Shown: in pieces, positions 1-5,284 of the stretch
How the letters are laid out: each line of letters begins with the position of its first letter
Numbering within the stretch: position 1 is the first letter of the stretch
Notes under the pieces: generated by a model
The model's database searches: none
What the model saw: the letters and a program-made list of their open reading frames with translations, nothing else
What the model was told of the DNA's origin: nothing
Origin: Nanobdellota archaeon
GTDB taxonomy: Archaea; Nanobdellota; Nanobdellia; Pacearchaeales; UBA12030
NCBI GenBank assembly: GCA_018829485.1
Contig: JAHJTU010000097.1
Coordinates: 1 to 19,843 of the forward strand
Direction: 5' to 3'
Length of the DNA stretch: 19,843 bases
Made by a program: the position numbers and the translations under genes

Positions 1-558
1 GAAGATGAATTAATAAAAGAATTCTTTAACCATTCAGAAAGAGAAGATCACATAAATAGAAATTTTTCTAAAACTTCAGTTTTATGCGGATATAACATTA
101 ACAAATTAGATCCAAAGGAAATTAAGAACTTAATTTCACAACATGACAATGTGATTCTTGATAATAGTATAGAATTGCCAGCTAAAAATTTAAATCATAT
201 AATAAAGGCTGTTAACAATGAGTTAGTTATCAAATCTGTGAAAAAAGAACTTAAAACTCTTGTTTTAGCTTTGCTTGTTAAATCATCTAAGTGCGGAACA
301 GAGATACAAACAGAAATTAATAAAAAATTCAATTTATTAATTAGTCCCGGTACACTCTATCCATTGTTGCATGATCTTAATAAAGAAGGTTTAATAAATT
401 GCAATATAGGTATTAAAACAAAAACTTATGGTATTCTTAATAAAAAAGAGGTAAAGAAAATTATTAACAAACAGATACAAGCAAAAGAATTTATAGGTAA
501 TTTTTTATATGATGCCTTAAAAAGTGAATTGCCCCCCCCCAGACGACAACTATATTGA
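1..558 (+). CDS. MEDS-like sensor / PadR-type winged-helix regulator, 5' partial
   Basis: The frame is open from base 1, so this is the C-terminal part of a gene that begins outside the window; the GTG at 151 is internal and has no ribosome site. The first ~55 visible residues (motifs FFNHSEREDHI, SVLCGYNINKLDPKEI, then a His) resemble the end of the MEDS/DcmR sensory domain of methanogen and methylotroph regulators. Residues ~75-150 are a PadR-type winged helix: a helix with LVLALLVKSSKCGTEI, recognition helix SPGTLYPLLHDLNKEGLI, then a wing. Expected role: ligand-responsive transcription factor in the cytoplasm. It lies just upstream of gvpF/L and of a palindromic operator, so it may control the locus (inference). 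The coding region ends at a run of nine C (532-540); losing one C would replace RRQLY with DDNYIEIK. PadR call firm, MEDS call moderate. Confidence 0.75.
   Translation, partial: EDELIKEFFNHSEREDHINRNFSKTSVLCGYNINKLDPKEIKNLISQHDNVILDNSIELPAKNLNHIIKAVNNELVIKSVKKELKTLVLALLVKSSKCGTEIQTEINKKFNLLISPGTLYPLLHDLNKEGLINCNIGIKTKTYGILNKKEVKKIINKQIQAKEFIGNFLYDALKSELPPPRRQLY
532..540 (+). repeat. C9 homopolymer tract at the 3' end of the regulator gene
   Basis: Nine consecutive C in a very AT-rich region, in frame as Pro-Pro-Pro. C9 gives the terminus PPPRRQLY. C8 would read PPPDDNYIEIK with stop at 566-568. Such tracts slip during replication and sequencing. Confidence 0.9.
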
Positions 559-578
559 AATAAAATAAAACTCAAATG

Positions 579-593
579 TATCGGATTTCGATA
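579..593 (+). promoter_or_regulatory. Palindromic operator, site 1 (upstream of gvpF/L)
   Basis: TATCGGATTTCGATA, with perfect TATCG/CGATA arms. It abuts an AT-rich TATA-like stretch at about 595-603 and lies 30 bases before the ATG at 623. It is one of four near-identical sites in the window, each upstream of a module's first gene. A bound dimeric winged-helix regulator would sit over or next to TBP/TFB. Confidence 0.65.
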
Positions 594-622
594 ATAAAAT
601 TAAATATTAAGAACACTTTAAC

Positions 623-1267
623 ATGGGAAAAATCGGAGAATATGTTTATTGTATAATTAAGAAAGAAAATATGCCTGAACATTTTTCTATAAAAGGTATA
701 GAGGATAGTTCTGTCAGTTGTGCTCCTTACATGGATTTAGCAGCTGTTCTGAGCAAAACTGAATTAAAAGATTATGAACCAAATGAAGAAAACGTGGCAA
801 GACATAAACAAGTCTCTTTACATGTATTGCAGGATACTACGGTCTTGCCAGTAGCTTTTGGAATGGTATTCAAAAGCAGGGGGATATTAATCTCAACTAT
901 GCGAAAAGTTTATGGAACATTAAAAAGAAGTCTTAGATTAACAGACAATAAAATCGAGTTAGGAGTAAAAGCCATTATTAATAAAGAAATGGATGAGGCA
1001 GAAAAAGAGGAGTTCAAAAAAACTTGTGAAAAAGATTTTACTGAAACTCTCAATGAAATTGCTGTAGAGTCAAAACAAGGAAAACTTTTTAGTGAAAAAC
1101 TTGCTTTTAACAGCTCTTTTTTAGTTGATAGAGACAAAATAGAAGAATTTAGCAAAGCAATTGAAAAACTAATTGATAAATATAAATCATTAAAAATTCA
1201 ATATACAGGGCCCTGGCCACCTTACAATTTTGTTGATATAAAAATAATGGCCAAAGGAAGAGGTTAA
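623..1267 (+). CDS. gvpF/L: GvpF/GvpL-family gas vesicle protein (paralogue 1)
   Basis: GvpF/L proteins are accessory factors of gas-vesicle nucleation that contact GvpA and other Gvp proteins. This 214-residue protein has family hallmarks: an N-terminal strand GEYVYCIIKK, the central HKQVSLHVLQDTTVLPVAFGMVF block (residues ~61-83), and the C-terminal YTGPWPPYNFV signature. There is no ribosome site before the ATG, and a TATA-like stretch lies ~25 bp upstream, so the message may be leaderless. gvpG follows after one base, so the two are co-transcribed. Two further paralogues occur at 7639 and 11591; F and L cannot be told apart by eye. This copy is closest to the usual length and the only one next to gvpG. 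Family assignment is firm. Confidence 0.92.
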   Translation: MGKIGEYVYCIIKKENMPEHFSIKGIEDSSVSCAPYMDLAAVLSKTELKDYEPNEENVARHKQVSLHVLQDTTVLPVAFGMVFKSRGILISTMRKVYGTLKRSLRLTDNKIELGVKAIINKEMDEAEKEEFKKTCEKDFTETLNEIAVESKQGKLFSEKLAFNSSFLVDRDKIEEFSKAIEKLIDKYKSLKIQYTGPWPPYNFVDIKIMAKGRG

Positions 1268-1268
1268 A

Positions 1269-1574
1269 ATGGTATTAGTAATAGATGACACATTATTATT
1301 TCCACTTGCAATGTTAGATGAAGAAGGGGTTATTCCTTTATTAAACCCCAATATTTACATGCTGGTGCTCAACTCAATGAAAGATTATGCTTTGAAAGAA
1401 CTATATCCAATTGAGAAAATTCAAAATCAAATAAAAGAAAATAGGTTGCTTTATGAATTTGGAGAAATAAGCAAAGAGGATTATAAAAACAAAGAAGCTG
1501 AATTAATTGAAAAATTACGAATAGCTCAAAAAGTCAGGGAAATGAGAGTTGACTCAAAAATAGATATATTATAA
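1269..1574 (+). CDS. gvpG: Gas vesicle protein GvpG
   Basis: GvpG is a small helical accessory protein needed for vesicle assembly. This 101-residue product carries the family block EFGEISKEDYKNKEAELIEKL (residues ~65-85) after an N-terminal helix pair. A GAGGT ribosome site lies at the end of the upstream gvpF/L gene, supporting translational coupling. The N-terminal ~20 residues (VIDDTLLFPLAM) fit the hydrophobic start of the family. The next ~100 bases carry an operator and a new promoter, so this gene ends the first transcription unit. Paralogue assignment is good. A second, weaker GvpG-like protein is at 9395. Confidence 0.85.
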   Translation: MVLVIDDTLLFPLAMLDEEGVIPLLNPNIYMLVLNSMKDYALKELYPIEKIQNQIKENRLLYEFGEISKEDYKNKEAELIEKLRIAQKVREMRVDSKIDIL

Positions 1575-1600
1575 TGGAAATAAAAAACAAGGGAGGAAAA

Positions 1601-1615
1601 TATCGAAATTCGATA
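1601..1615 (+). promoter_or_regulatory. Palindromic operator, site 2 (upstream of the long operon)
   Basis: TATCGAAATTCGATA, with seven-base perfect arms around a central A; it is the most symmetric of the four copies. A TATA-like box (about 1641-1652) and the ATG at 1674, which has no ribosome site, follow. The TATA-to-ATG distance of ~28 bp fits a leaderless archaeal transcript. This promoter probably drives the plus-strand run that extends to 12286. Confidence 0.7.
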
Positions 1616-1673
1616 TTATTATTAACTATTTAAATTAAACTTTATTTAAAAAAGTAAATAAAATCAATAAAAA

Positions 1674-1946
1674 ATGTCAGAATTAGAACTACCTAAAATT
1701 AGAAAAAGGCAGGAATCAAAAAAATCGTGGTGGATGAGAAGTTTGGCTCCCATTAAACGAGGAGCAGAAAAAGAAGGTTCAAGGTATGTAAAGCAAAAAG
1801 ATGATTATAGAAAACAATTTCATAAAAATTTTAAAAAATATGCTGGAGAATTTCAGAAAGATATCAAAAGAATTGCTAATGAAATTTCTTCATCCACACA
1901 AAAAATAGTGCATGATCAGAAAAAAATAAAAGGAGGTAAAAAATGA
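1674..1946 (+). CDS. Small basic protein, unknown, gas-vesicle locus
   Basis: This 90-residue, Lys/Arg-rich protein is the first gene of the long operon. It has a Trp pair near the start (KKSWWMRSLAPIKRG, residues ~16-30) followed by a predicted amphipathic helix with regular basic and aromatic residues. It has no signal peptide or membrane segment. I do not recognise a family. A leaderless start is likely: no ribosome site, TATA-like box 28 bp upstream. Its stop overlaps the start of the next gene (ATGA), so they are coupled. A cytoplasmic basic accessory protein that binds acidic partners encoded nearby is plausible but is inference only. Confidence 0.75.
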   Translation: MSELELPKIRKRQESKKSWWMRSLAPIKRGAEKEGSRYVKQKDDYRKQFHKNFKKYAGEFQKDIKRIANEISSSTQKIVHDQKKIKGGKK

Positions 1947-2179
1947 GTGAACATAAGAGGCTTGGAGCTGAAGAGGAAAATGAAGAACTAGAAACAGTAG
2001 AAGAAAGTGAAGAAAAATTATTGTCTGAAGATTTAAAAGGAAATCTAGAGTCAAGAGAAAAAGTTAAAGAAACAAAGTTCAAAACAGGAAAGGGAAAAAT
2101 TGGAAGGGGCAATGTCGCACGCTACTCTTGTACATACTCAACAGTACCTAATAAAAGTAGAAGCCCTCCAAAAGTATAA
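1943..2179 (+). CDS. Small acidic protein with 'EHKRLGAEEE' head and 'YSTVP' tail
   Basis: A 78-residue protein with a strong AAAGGAGGT ribosome site at 1930-1937. The start MSEHKRLGAEEE nearly repeats the start of the 52-residue protein at 3806 (MREHKRLGAEEE). Residues ~13-45 are Glu-rich. The tail CTYSTVPNKSRSPP matches the YSTMPSK segment that opens the 18-residue repeats in the next gene. No known domain. Because it shares one motif with each of two neighbours, I read it as part of a family of modular small proteins built from short linear motifs. The motifs may dock on a common surface such as the vesicle shell (inference). Confidence 0.75.
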   Translation: MSEHKRLGAEEENEELETVEESEEKLLSEDLKGNLESREKVKETKFKTGKGKIGRGNVARYSCTYSTVPNKSRSPPKV

Positions 2180-2192
2180 ATCAAAGTTTGAT
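2180..2192 (+). promoter_or_regulatory. Perfect 13-base palindrome in the 18-base gap before the repeat protein
   Basis: ATCAAAGTTTGAT lies between the stop at 2179 and the ATG at 2198, which has no ribosome site. It could be a small RNA hairpin or a protein site at the junction; its function is unknown. Confidence 0.4.
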
Positions 2193-2197
2193 ATAAA

Positions 2198-2941
2198 ATG
2201 GCAAATCAAGAAGAAGTTAAACAAAAGCAAATAGAAATTAAAAGAAAACAGCAAGAGAAAATTGAAGAAAGAGCAAGAAAGCTAAGAGAAGAGATTAAAC
2301 CTTATATGAGAGAAAAGAAAAGAGAAAGAAGTGAAGAAGTTGAGCTTAAACATGCTAAGATAAAAAAGAAATGGAAAGAACAAAAAGAAAATGTAAGATC
2401 TCGCATAAATGAGCAGAGAGAAGCACAGAAAACAAGAGTTGTCGAGCAAAAAGAAAAAATAAGACAGCAACAAATATTACAAAGAGAAAAAATAGCAGAA
2501 CAAAAAGAAAGACAGCAAGAGGTGATACTGCCAATAATTGAAAAAAATTGGAAAGAAGTTGAAGGAAGGAAGAAGGATAGAAGACAGAGGGAAAGAGAAA
2601 AAGGCGTTGGATTCTTTTCTTACTCAACAATGCCTTCAAAAAAGTTTGCGGCTAGTACAACTTTTTCTCCTAAACATTCTACAATTCCTGATGCAGAATT
2701 TGCAACAAAAATAACCTTTTCACCTAAATTGAGAACTATTCCAAAGGAGGAGTTTGCTGATAGCATTACATTTTCACCTAAATTGAGAACAGTACCAAAA
2801 CCCGAATTTGCTGAAGCTACAATGTTTTCATCTAAATTCAAAACTATACCAAAATTAGAATTTGCACAAGCTACAACATTTTCACCTAAACATTCAACTG
2901 TAACTGGAAGATCTATTGAAAAAGCACAAGAAAAGGAATAA
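2198..2941 (+). CDS. Coiled-coil protein with five exact 18-residue C-terminal repeats
   Basis: 247 residues. Residues ~1-135 are an extremely charged helix rich in K, E, R and Q, a likely single alpha-helix or coiled coil. Residues ~138-236 consist of five 18-residue units of the form F-S-P-K-x-x-T-[IVM]-P-x-x-[EK]-F-A-x-x-x-T. Phe recurs at 156, 174, 192, 210 and 228, a second Phe at 150, 168, 186, 204 and 222, and Pro at 146, 164, 182, 200 and 218. The repeat does not match the ~33-residue helical repeat of GvpC. Its position in a gvp operon and its regular period nevertheless suggest a protein that binds a periodic surface, such as the ribs of a vesicle wall. That is inference. No signal peptide. 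The next gene starts two bases after the stop. Confidence 0.85.
   Translation: MANQEEVKQKQIEIKRKQQEKIEERARKLREEIKPYMREKKRERSEEVELKHAKIKKKWKEQKENVRSRINEQREAQKTRVVEQKEKIRQQQILQREKIAEQKERQQEVILPIIEKNWKEVEGRKKDRRQREREKGVGFFSYSTMPSKKFAASTTFSPKHSTIPDAEFATKITFSPKLRTIPKEEFADSITFSPKLRTVPKPEFAEATMFSSKFKTIPKLEFAQATTFSPKHSTVTGRSIEKAQEKE
2615..2905 (+). repeat. 54-base coding repeats (five units of 18 codons)
   Basis: Tandem in-frame repeats encode the FSPK..T.P..EFA units. DNA identity between units is partial, with the best-kept words being ttttcacctaaa and gaatttgc, so the array is under protein-level selection rather than a fresh duplication. Confidence 0.8.
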
Positions 2942-2943
2942 AA

Positions 2944-3210
2944 ATGGTAAGTAAAGAAATGTTAAAATATGGAAAGCCTGTAGTGACTTTAAGTCAAAAT
3001 GAATATAGGAAATTAGAAGGATTGTTAAAAGAATGTCTGCCCAATCATGTTCCTATTGATATTGAACGGGTTGGGCATAAAATCAATCTCTGGACAAGAC
3101 ATTCTAGGATAATTAAAAAAGCAGTAGAAAAAGCCAGGAAAATGCTAAAAGAACATGGATTTGACAGCATGGCTGTTATTGCTGAAGAAAAAGCACAAAA
3201 AAATATATAG
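2944..3210 (+). CDS. Conserved-looking small protein of unknown function
   Basis: 88 residues. Unlike its neighbours it has a globular composition: a hydrophobic/aromatic first half (VVTLSQNEYRKLEGLLKECL), a likely strand pair (VPIDIERVGHKINLW), and a C-terminal helix with SRIIKKAVEKARKMLKEHG. It starts two bases after the previous stop, so it is probably translationally coupled. I do not recognise the family. It is followed by a 155-base non-coding gap with stacked hairpins, which marks the end of the first sub-block of the operon. Confidence 0.7.
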   Translation: MVSKEMLKYGKPVVTLSQNEYRKLEGLLKECLPNHVPIDIERVGHKINLWTRHSRIIKKAVEKARKMLKEHGFDSMAVIAEEKAQKNI

Positions 3211-3346
3211 AGGGTTTTGAATAACCTACTTTTCCGAAGGAAAACGCATCAAAACCCTTCTTAGAGAACAAGAAAAACGAAGTTTTTCAAAGTTCTCTAT
3301 AAAGATTTTTTCAAAATCTTTATCTCATTCGCTTTTGAAAAGCGAA
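3211..3346 (+). repeat. Array of stacked hairpins in the intergenic gap
   Basis: No ORF lies here. Five inverted repeats follow one another: (A) 3211-3220 with 3249-3258 (AGGGTTTTGA), enclosing (B) 3230-3235/3239-3244 (TTTTCC-gaa-GGAAAA); (C) 3262-3269/3292-3299 (TAGAGAAC), continued inside by 3272-3278/3282-3288 (GAAAAAC-gaa-GTTTTTC); (D) 3299-3309/3313-3323, an 11-bp perfect stem with loop ttc; (E) 3328-3336/3338-3346 (TTCGCTTTT). Loops are gaa, ttc or a single g. Candidates are RNA processing or stability elements between operon blocks, a structured RNA, or remnants of a small palindromic mobile repeat. Confidence 0.75.
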
Positions 3347-3365
3347 GATATAAAAAAGGTGAAAA

Positions 3366-3668
3366 ATGGGACATTTAGACTTCATACACAGAACATTTGA
3401 TCAACAAAAAAGACTTGTTAAACAAAGAGAAAGAATTCAAGCACAAAAGAGAGAAAAAGAAGCTAAAAAACTTAAATTAAGAGAAGAAAGAAATATTCAG
3501 ATGGAGAAGCAGGAAAAGGAAACAGAAGAAGAAATTTCGGAGCAAAGAGGAGCGGAAATAGAAAGATCAGAAAAAGCAATAAAAAGAGCAAAATCAAGGG
3601 TGCCATATACTGGCAAATGGGAGAGAAGAAAAGCAAGATGGGATGCTCGGCAATTAAAATTTAAATAA
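3366..3668 (+). CDS. Small coiled-coil protein with 'KWERRKARW' tail
   Basis: 100 residues. The N-terminus GHLDFIHRTFDQQKRL is followed by a long charged helix (residues ~15-75, Q/K/E/R-rich) and the tail VPYTGKWERRKARWDARQ. The tail motif W-x-RRKA-x-W recurs in the protein at 3985, so the two are likely paralogous or bind the same partner. It starts after the hairpin array with AAAAAGGTG five bases before the ATG. No signal peptide, membrane segment or recognised domain. Part of the set of small charged proteins between gvpG and the GvpA-family genes. Confidence 0.75.
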   Translation: MGHLDFIHRTFDQQKRLVKQRERIQAQKREKEAKKLKLREERNIQMEKQEKETEEEISEQRGAEIERSEKAIKRAKSRVPYTGKWERRKARWDARQLKFK

Positions 3669-3685
3669 GGAAAGGAGGTAAAAAA

Positions 3686-3784
3686 ATGAGAAAACCTTGG
3701 TCGGCTGGAAGGCCTAGAATCAAACTAGGGGAAGAGATAGCAAAGGAAGAAGAAGCTGAAGAGGTTGAAGAACCTGAAGAATAA
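3686..3784 (+). CDS. 32-residue protein with 'GRPRIKLG' motif
   Basis: A very short gene supported by a textbook AAAGGAGGT site six bases before the ATG and by motif sharing. The basic head MRKPWSAGRPRIKLG is followed by an acidic tail of Glu and Ala. The head resembles the start of the protein at 7208 (MRKSWPAKRGRVSRG). GRPRIKLG resembles the last residues of the next protein (KRPRIRLGA). The basic-head/acidic-tail layout suggests a small adaptor peptide. Function unknown. Confidence 0.65.
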   Translation: MRKPWSAGRPRIKLGEEIAKEEEAEEVEEPEE

Positions 3785-3805
3785 TGAAAGGAGGTAGAAA
3801 TAAAA

Positions 3806-3964
3806 ATGAGAGAACATAAAAGGCTTGGGGCTGAAGAGGAAGTTGAAGGAAGTGAAGAAGAAACAATAGAGGAAGAACCTGAACTTAATGAAGAAAGGGA
3901 GGCTGAAGAAACTCCAAAGACTAAACAACCTTTTAAGCGACCTAGAATAAGGCTGGGGGCTTAA
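3806..3964 (+). CDS. 52-residue acidic protein, 'EHKRLGAEEE' head and 'KRPRIRLGA' tail
   Basis: A short gene with an AAAGGAGGT ribosome site. The start MREHKRLGAEEE almost equals that of the protein at 1943. The middle ~30 residues are mostly Glu. The end KRPRIRLGA matches the GRPRIKLG motif of the peptide just upstream. It therefore combines, in one chain, the two short motifs that other small proteins of the locus carry separately. No known domain; function unknown. Confidence 0.65.
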   Translation: MREHKRLGAEEEVEGSEEETIEEEPELNEEREAEETPKTKQPFKRPRIRLGA

Positions 3965-3969
3965 AAAAG

Positions 3970-3985
3970 TTTTAAAATTTTAAAA
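3970..3985 (+). promoter_or_regulatory. Perfect 16-base AT palindrome at a gene junction
   Basis: TTTTAAAATTTTAAAA ends on the first base of the ATG at 3985. As RNA it could pair and cover the start codon region, which has no ribosome site. Low-complexity AT sequence makes chance formation possible. Confidence 0.3.
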
Positions 3986-4245
3986 TGAATGAAATACAAG
4001 ATAAACCTAAAAAAGGCAATTTAGCTGAAAAGATCCGATTGTATAATCAGAAGCTTAATCAGAAAAAAGCTTCAAAAGAAGGTGAGTTTAAAGCAAAAGA
4101 GCGAGCTAGAATATCTAGAGAACATGCAAAGTGGGATAAAAAAACTGTTGATTTTTCTGCAAAAGCAGCACGATGGAATAAGAAATGGGTAAGAAGAAAA
4201 GCTGAATGGGAGAAAAGAAAAGCAGATTTGGAAGCTAAAAAATAA
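3985..4245 (+). CDS. Small basic helical protein with Trp-RRKA repeats
   Basis: 86 residues, rich in Lys, Ala and Arg, predicted mostly helical. Four Trp occur in the second half (HAKWDKK, ARWNKKWVRRKAEWEKRK) at short, regular spacing, giving a Trp-lined helix face. The W-x-RRKA-x-W segment matches the tail of the protein at 3366. No membrane segment and no recognised family. It has no evident ribosome site and may be reached by coupling. It ends the block of small charged proteins. The next segment is a hairpin leader followed by the first GvpA-family gene. Confidence 0.75.
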   Translation: MNEIQDKPKKGNLAEKIRLYNQKLNQKKASKEGEFKAKERARISREHAKWDKKTVDFSAKAARWNKKWVRRKAEWEKRKADLEAKK

Positions 4246-4246
4246 A

Positions 4247-4306
4247 ATGAAAATTAAAAATTTTCAATCATGTAAATTTCCAAAAAATAAGAGGAAATTT
4301 CCATAA
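4247..4306 (+). other. 19-codon leader-like ORF containing hairpins
   Basis: An ATG one base after the previous stop opens a 19-codon frame, MKIKNFQSCKFPKNKRKFP. It is built over a hairpin at 4248-4266 (TGAAAATT-aaa-AATTTTCA) and a second at 4274-4281/4293-4300 (AAATTTCC...GGAAATTT). A frame of the same length and similar residues precedes cdc48 (14195-14254). It may be a leader peptide, or simply the translation of a recurring hairpin. Confidence 0.35.
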
Positions 4307-4326
4307 AATGAGAAAAATAATTTATA

Positions 4327-4644
4327 ATGATAAAATTAAGACCTCAACAAACAGAAAGTTTGCCAGAAGCATTAGATAGAATTCTAGATAAAGGAATAGT
4401 GATTGAGGCAAGAATTAGAACGTCTCTTAATGAGCTTGAACTTATTCAAGTTAGTGCTACTATCATACTAGCTTCTTTTAAAAGAGCAGTAGGTTATGGT
4501 TTGGATTTTCCAAAAGGAGTAAATTTTGAAACCAAAGCTTGGAGAGATTTAATAACAAAAGAAGAATGTCCTCAATGCACAAAACTGCTTGAAATAAAGG
4601 AATTAGAGCTTGGTTGTCCATGGTGTGGATTTAACCATCATTAA
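4327..4644 (+). CDS. GvpA/GvpJ-family protein with C-terminal zinc ribbon (copy 1)
   Basis: GvpA is the main wall subunit of gas vesicles; GvpJ and GvpM are minor homologues that help nucleation. Residues ~11-65 show the family pattern: LPEALDRILDKGIVIEARIR, a hydrophobic beta/helix segment, then YGLDFPKGVNFET as in GvpJ. Residues 81-100 add a ribbon not found in ordinary GvpA/J: CPQC at 81-84 and CPWC at 97-100. It differs from GvpA in the wall-forming strand (TSLNELELIQVSATII instead of VSLVGIELL.IEARVV). So it may be a J-type nucleator, or a diverged wall subunit if the real GvpA is missing. Total length is 105. The next gene is a paralogue with the same layout, six bases away. No ribosome site is visible. 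Confidence 0.85.
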   Translation: MIKLRPQQTESLPEALDRILDKGIVIEARIRTSLNELELIQVSATIILASFKRAVGYGLDFPKGVNFETKAWRDLITKEECPQCTKLLEIKELELGCPWCGFNHH

Positions 4645-4649
4645 TTAAG

Positions 4650-5015
4650 ATGCAACAACAAGAAATACTAGAACCTGAAAGAACAGAGACAGATGCTGGT
4701 CTAACTGGAGCAATAGATAGAATTTTAGATAAAGGTCTGGTGATTAATGCTGATATTATTGTTAGTGTGGCAGGTACAGAACTTCTTGGCATAAAAATTA
4801 GAGCTGCTCTTGCAAGTTTTGCTACTGCTGCCCAATACGGCTTGCAATTTCCTTCTGGAACTAATATTGAAACACAAGCTTGGAAAGAGGCTATGGTAGA
4901 AAAAGAAGAATGTCCTCAATGTGATAAGAGAGTTTTTGTAGAAGAATTACTAAATAAAAAATGTCCTTGGTGTGGTTGGATAAGTGCAAAAGCAAGGGGG
5001 GGAATTAAAGTATAA
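4650..5015 (+). CDS. gvpJ: GvpJ-like protein with C-terminal zinc ribbon (copy 2)
   Basis: Residues ~18-75 closely follow haloarchaeal GvpJ: AIDRILDKGLVINADIIVSVAGTELLGIKIRAAL, then ASF.TAAQYGLQFPSGTN. After a short linker (ETQAWKEAMVEKEE) come four cysteines, CPQC at 88-91 and CPWC at 105-108. This is a rubredoxin-like ribbon that probably binds zinc and may recruit a partner to the forming vesicle (inference). It is 121 residues; ordinary GvpJ is of similar length but has no ribbon. Near the 3' end a run of seven G (4996-5002) encodes Arg-Gly-Gly, so a slip would change the last few residues. It is a paralogue of the gene just upstream. J rather than A is chosen from the NADI and YGL.FPSGT signatures. 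Confidence 0.88.
   Translation: MQQQEILEPERTETDAGLTGAIDRILDKGLVINADIIVSVAGTELLGIKIRAALASFATAAQYGLQFPSGTNIETQAWKEAMVEKEECPQCDKRVFVEELLNKKCPWCGWISAKARGGIKV
4996..5002 (+). repeat. G7 homopolymer tract near the 3' end of gvpJ-like gene
   Basis: Seven G in a row in an AT-rich coding region. G7 gives the end RGGIKV. G8 would stop after RGGN. G6 would extend through the following hairpin. This is a possible slippage site. Confidence 0.8.
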
Positions 5016-5040
5016 TTTTATCAGTTTTAAGTGATAAAAT
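5015..5040 (+). terminator. Hairpin directly after the gvpJ-like stop codon
   Basis: Nine-base perfect arms ATTTTATCA (5015-5023) and TGATAAAAT (5032-5040), with an eight-base loop, start at the last base of the stop codon. It has no long T-run after it, so it is more likely an RNA stability or processing hairpin than a true terminator. Confidence 0.45.
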
Positions 5041-5083
5041 AACTTAATAAACAATTAAATAATGATATTAAGAGGAACTCAAA

Positions 5084-5284
5084 ATGAAGCCAGAAAATAA
5101 AATAATAAATATTTTAAAGAAAAACTTAGAAAGAGGATTAACTATAACTGAGTTAGTAAAAATTTCTAAACTAACACGTTCTGCAATTAGAACAATACTT
5201 GCAAGACTGGAAGGAGCAGGAGAGGTTTCTATCAGAAAAGTCGGGATAGCTAAAGTTTACTCTTTGAAAAGGAGAAAAAAATGA
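5084..5284 (+). CDS. Small winged-helix DNA-binding protein
   Basis: 66 residues forming little more than a winged helix: helix 1 (NKIINILKKNLERG), helix-turn-helix LTITELVKISKLTRSAIRTILARLEGAGEV, and a short wing SIRKVGIAKVYSLKRRKK with a basic end. This fits MarR/TrmB-like or GntR-like folds, and no ligand domain is attached. The ATG follows AGAGGAACTC. Its stop overlaps the next start (ATGA), so it is coupled to the Hsp20-like gene, whose own N-terminus also looks DNA-binding. It probably regulates the locus, or acts with the downstream chaperone as a regulator pair. It is a second candidate, after the PadR-like gene, for binding the 15-bp palindromes. Confidence 0.8.
   Translation: MKPENKIINILKKNLERGLTITELVKISKLTRSAIRTILARLEGAGEVSIRKVGIAKVYSLKRRKK

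Noticed and set aside
151..558. A gene starting at the GTG at 151
   Set aside because: The frame is open back to base 1 with domain-like sequence (LCGYNINKLDPKE), and no ribosome site precedes 151; it is better read as a 5'-truncated gene.
2620..2841. Minus-strand ORF with regular 'GIVLNLGE' repeats
   Set aside because: Its repeats are simply the reverse strand of the 54-base plus-strand repeats.
2615..2905. CRISPR-like array
   Set aside because: The 54-base units are contiguous and in frame, without unique spacers.
4327..4644. Calling this gene gvpA
   Set aside because: The wall-strand pattern VSLVGIELL.IEARVV is not kept and the YGL.FP.G part is J-like, so the A/J family name is used without a symbol.
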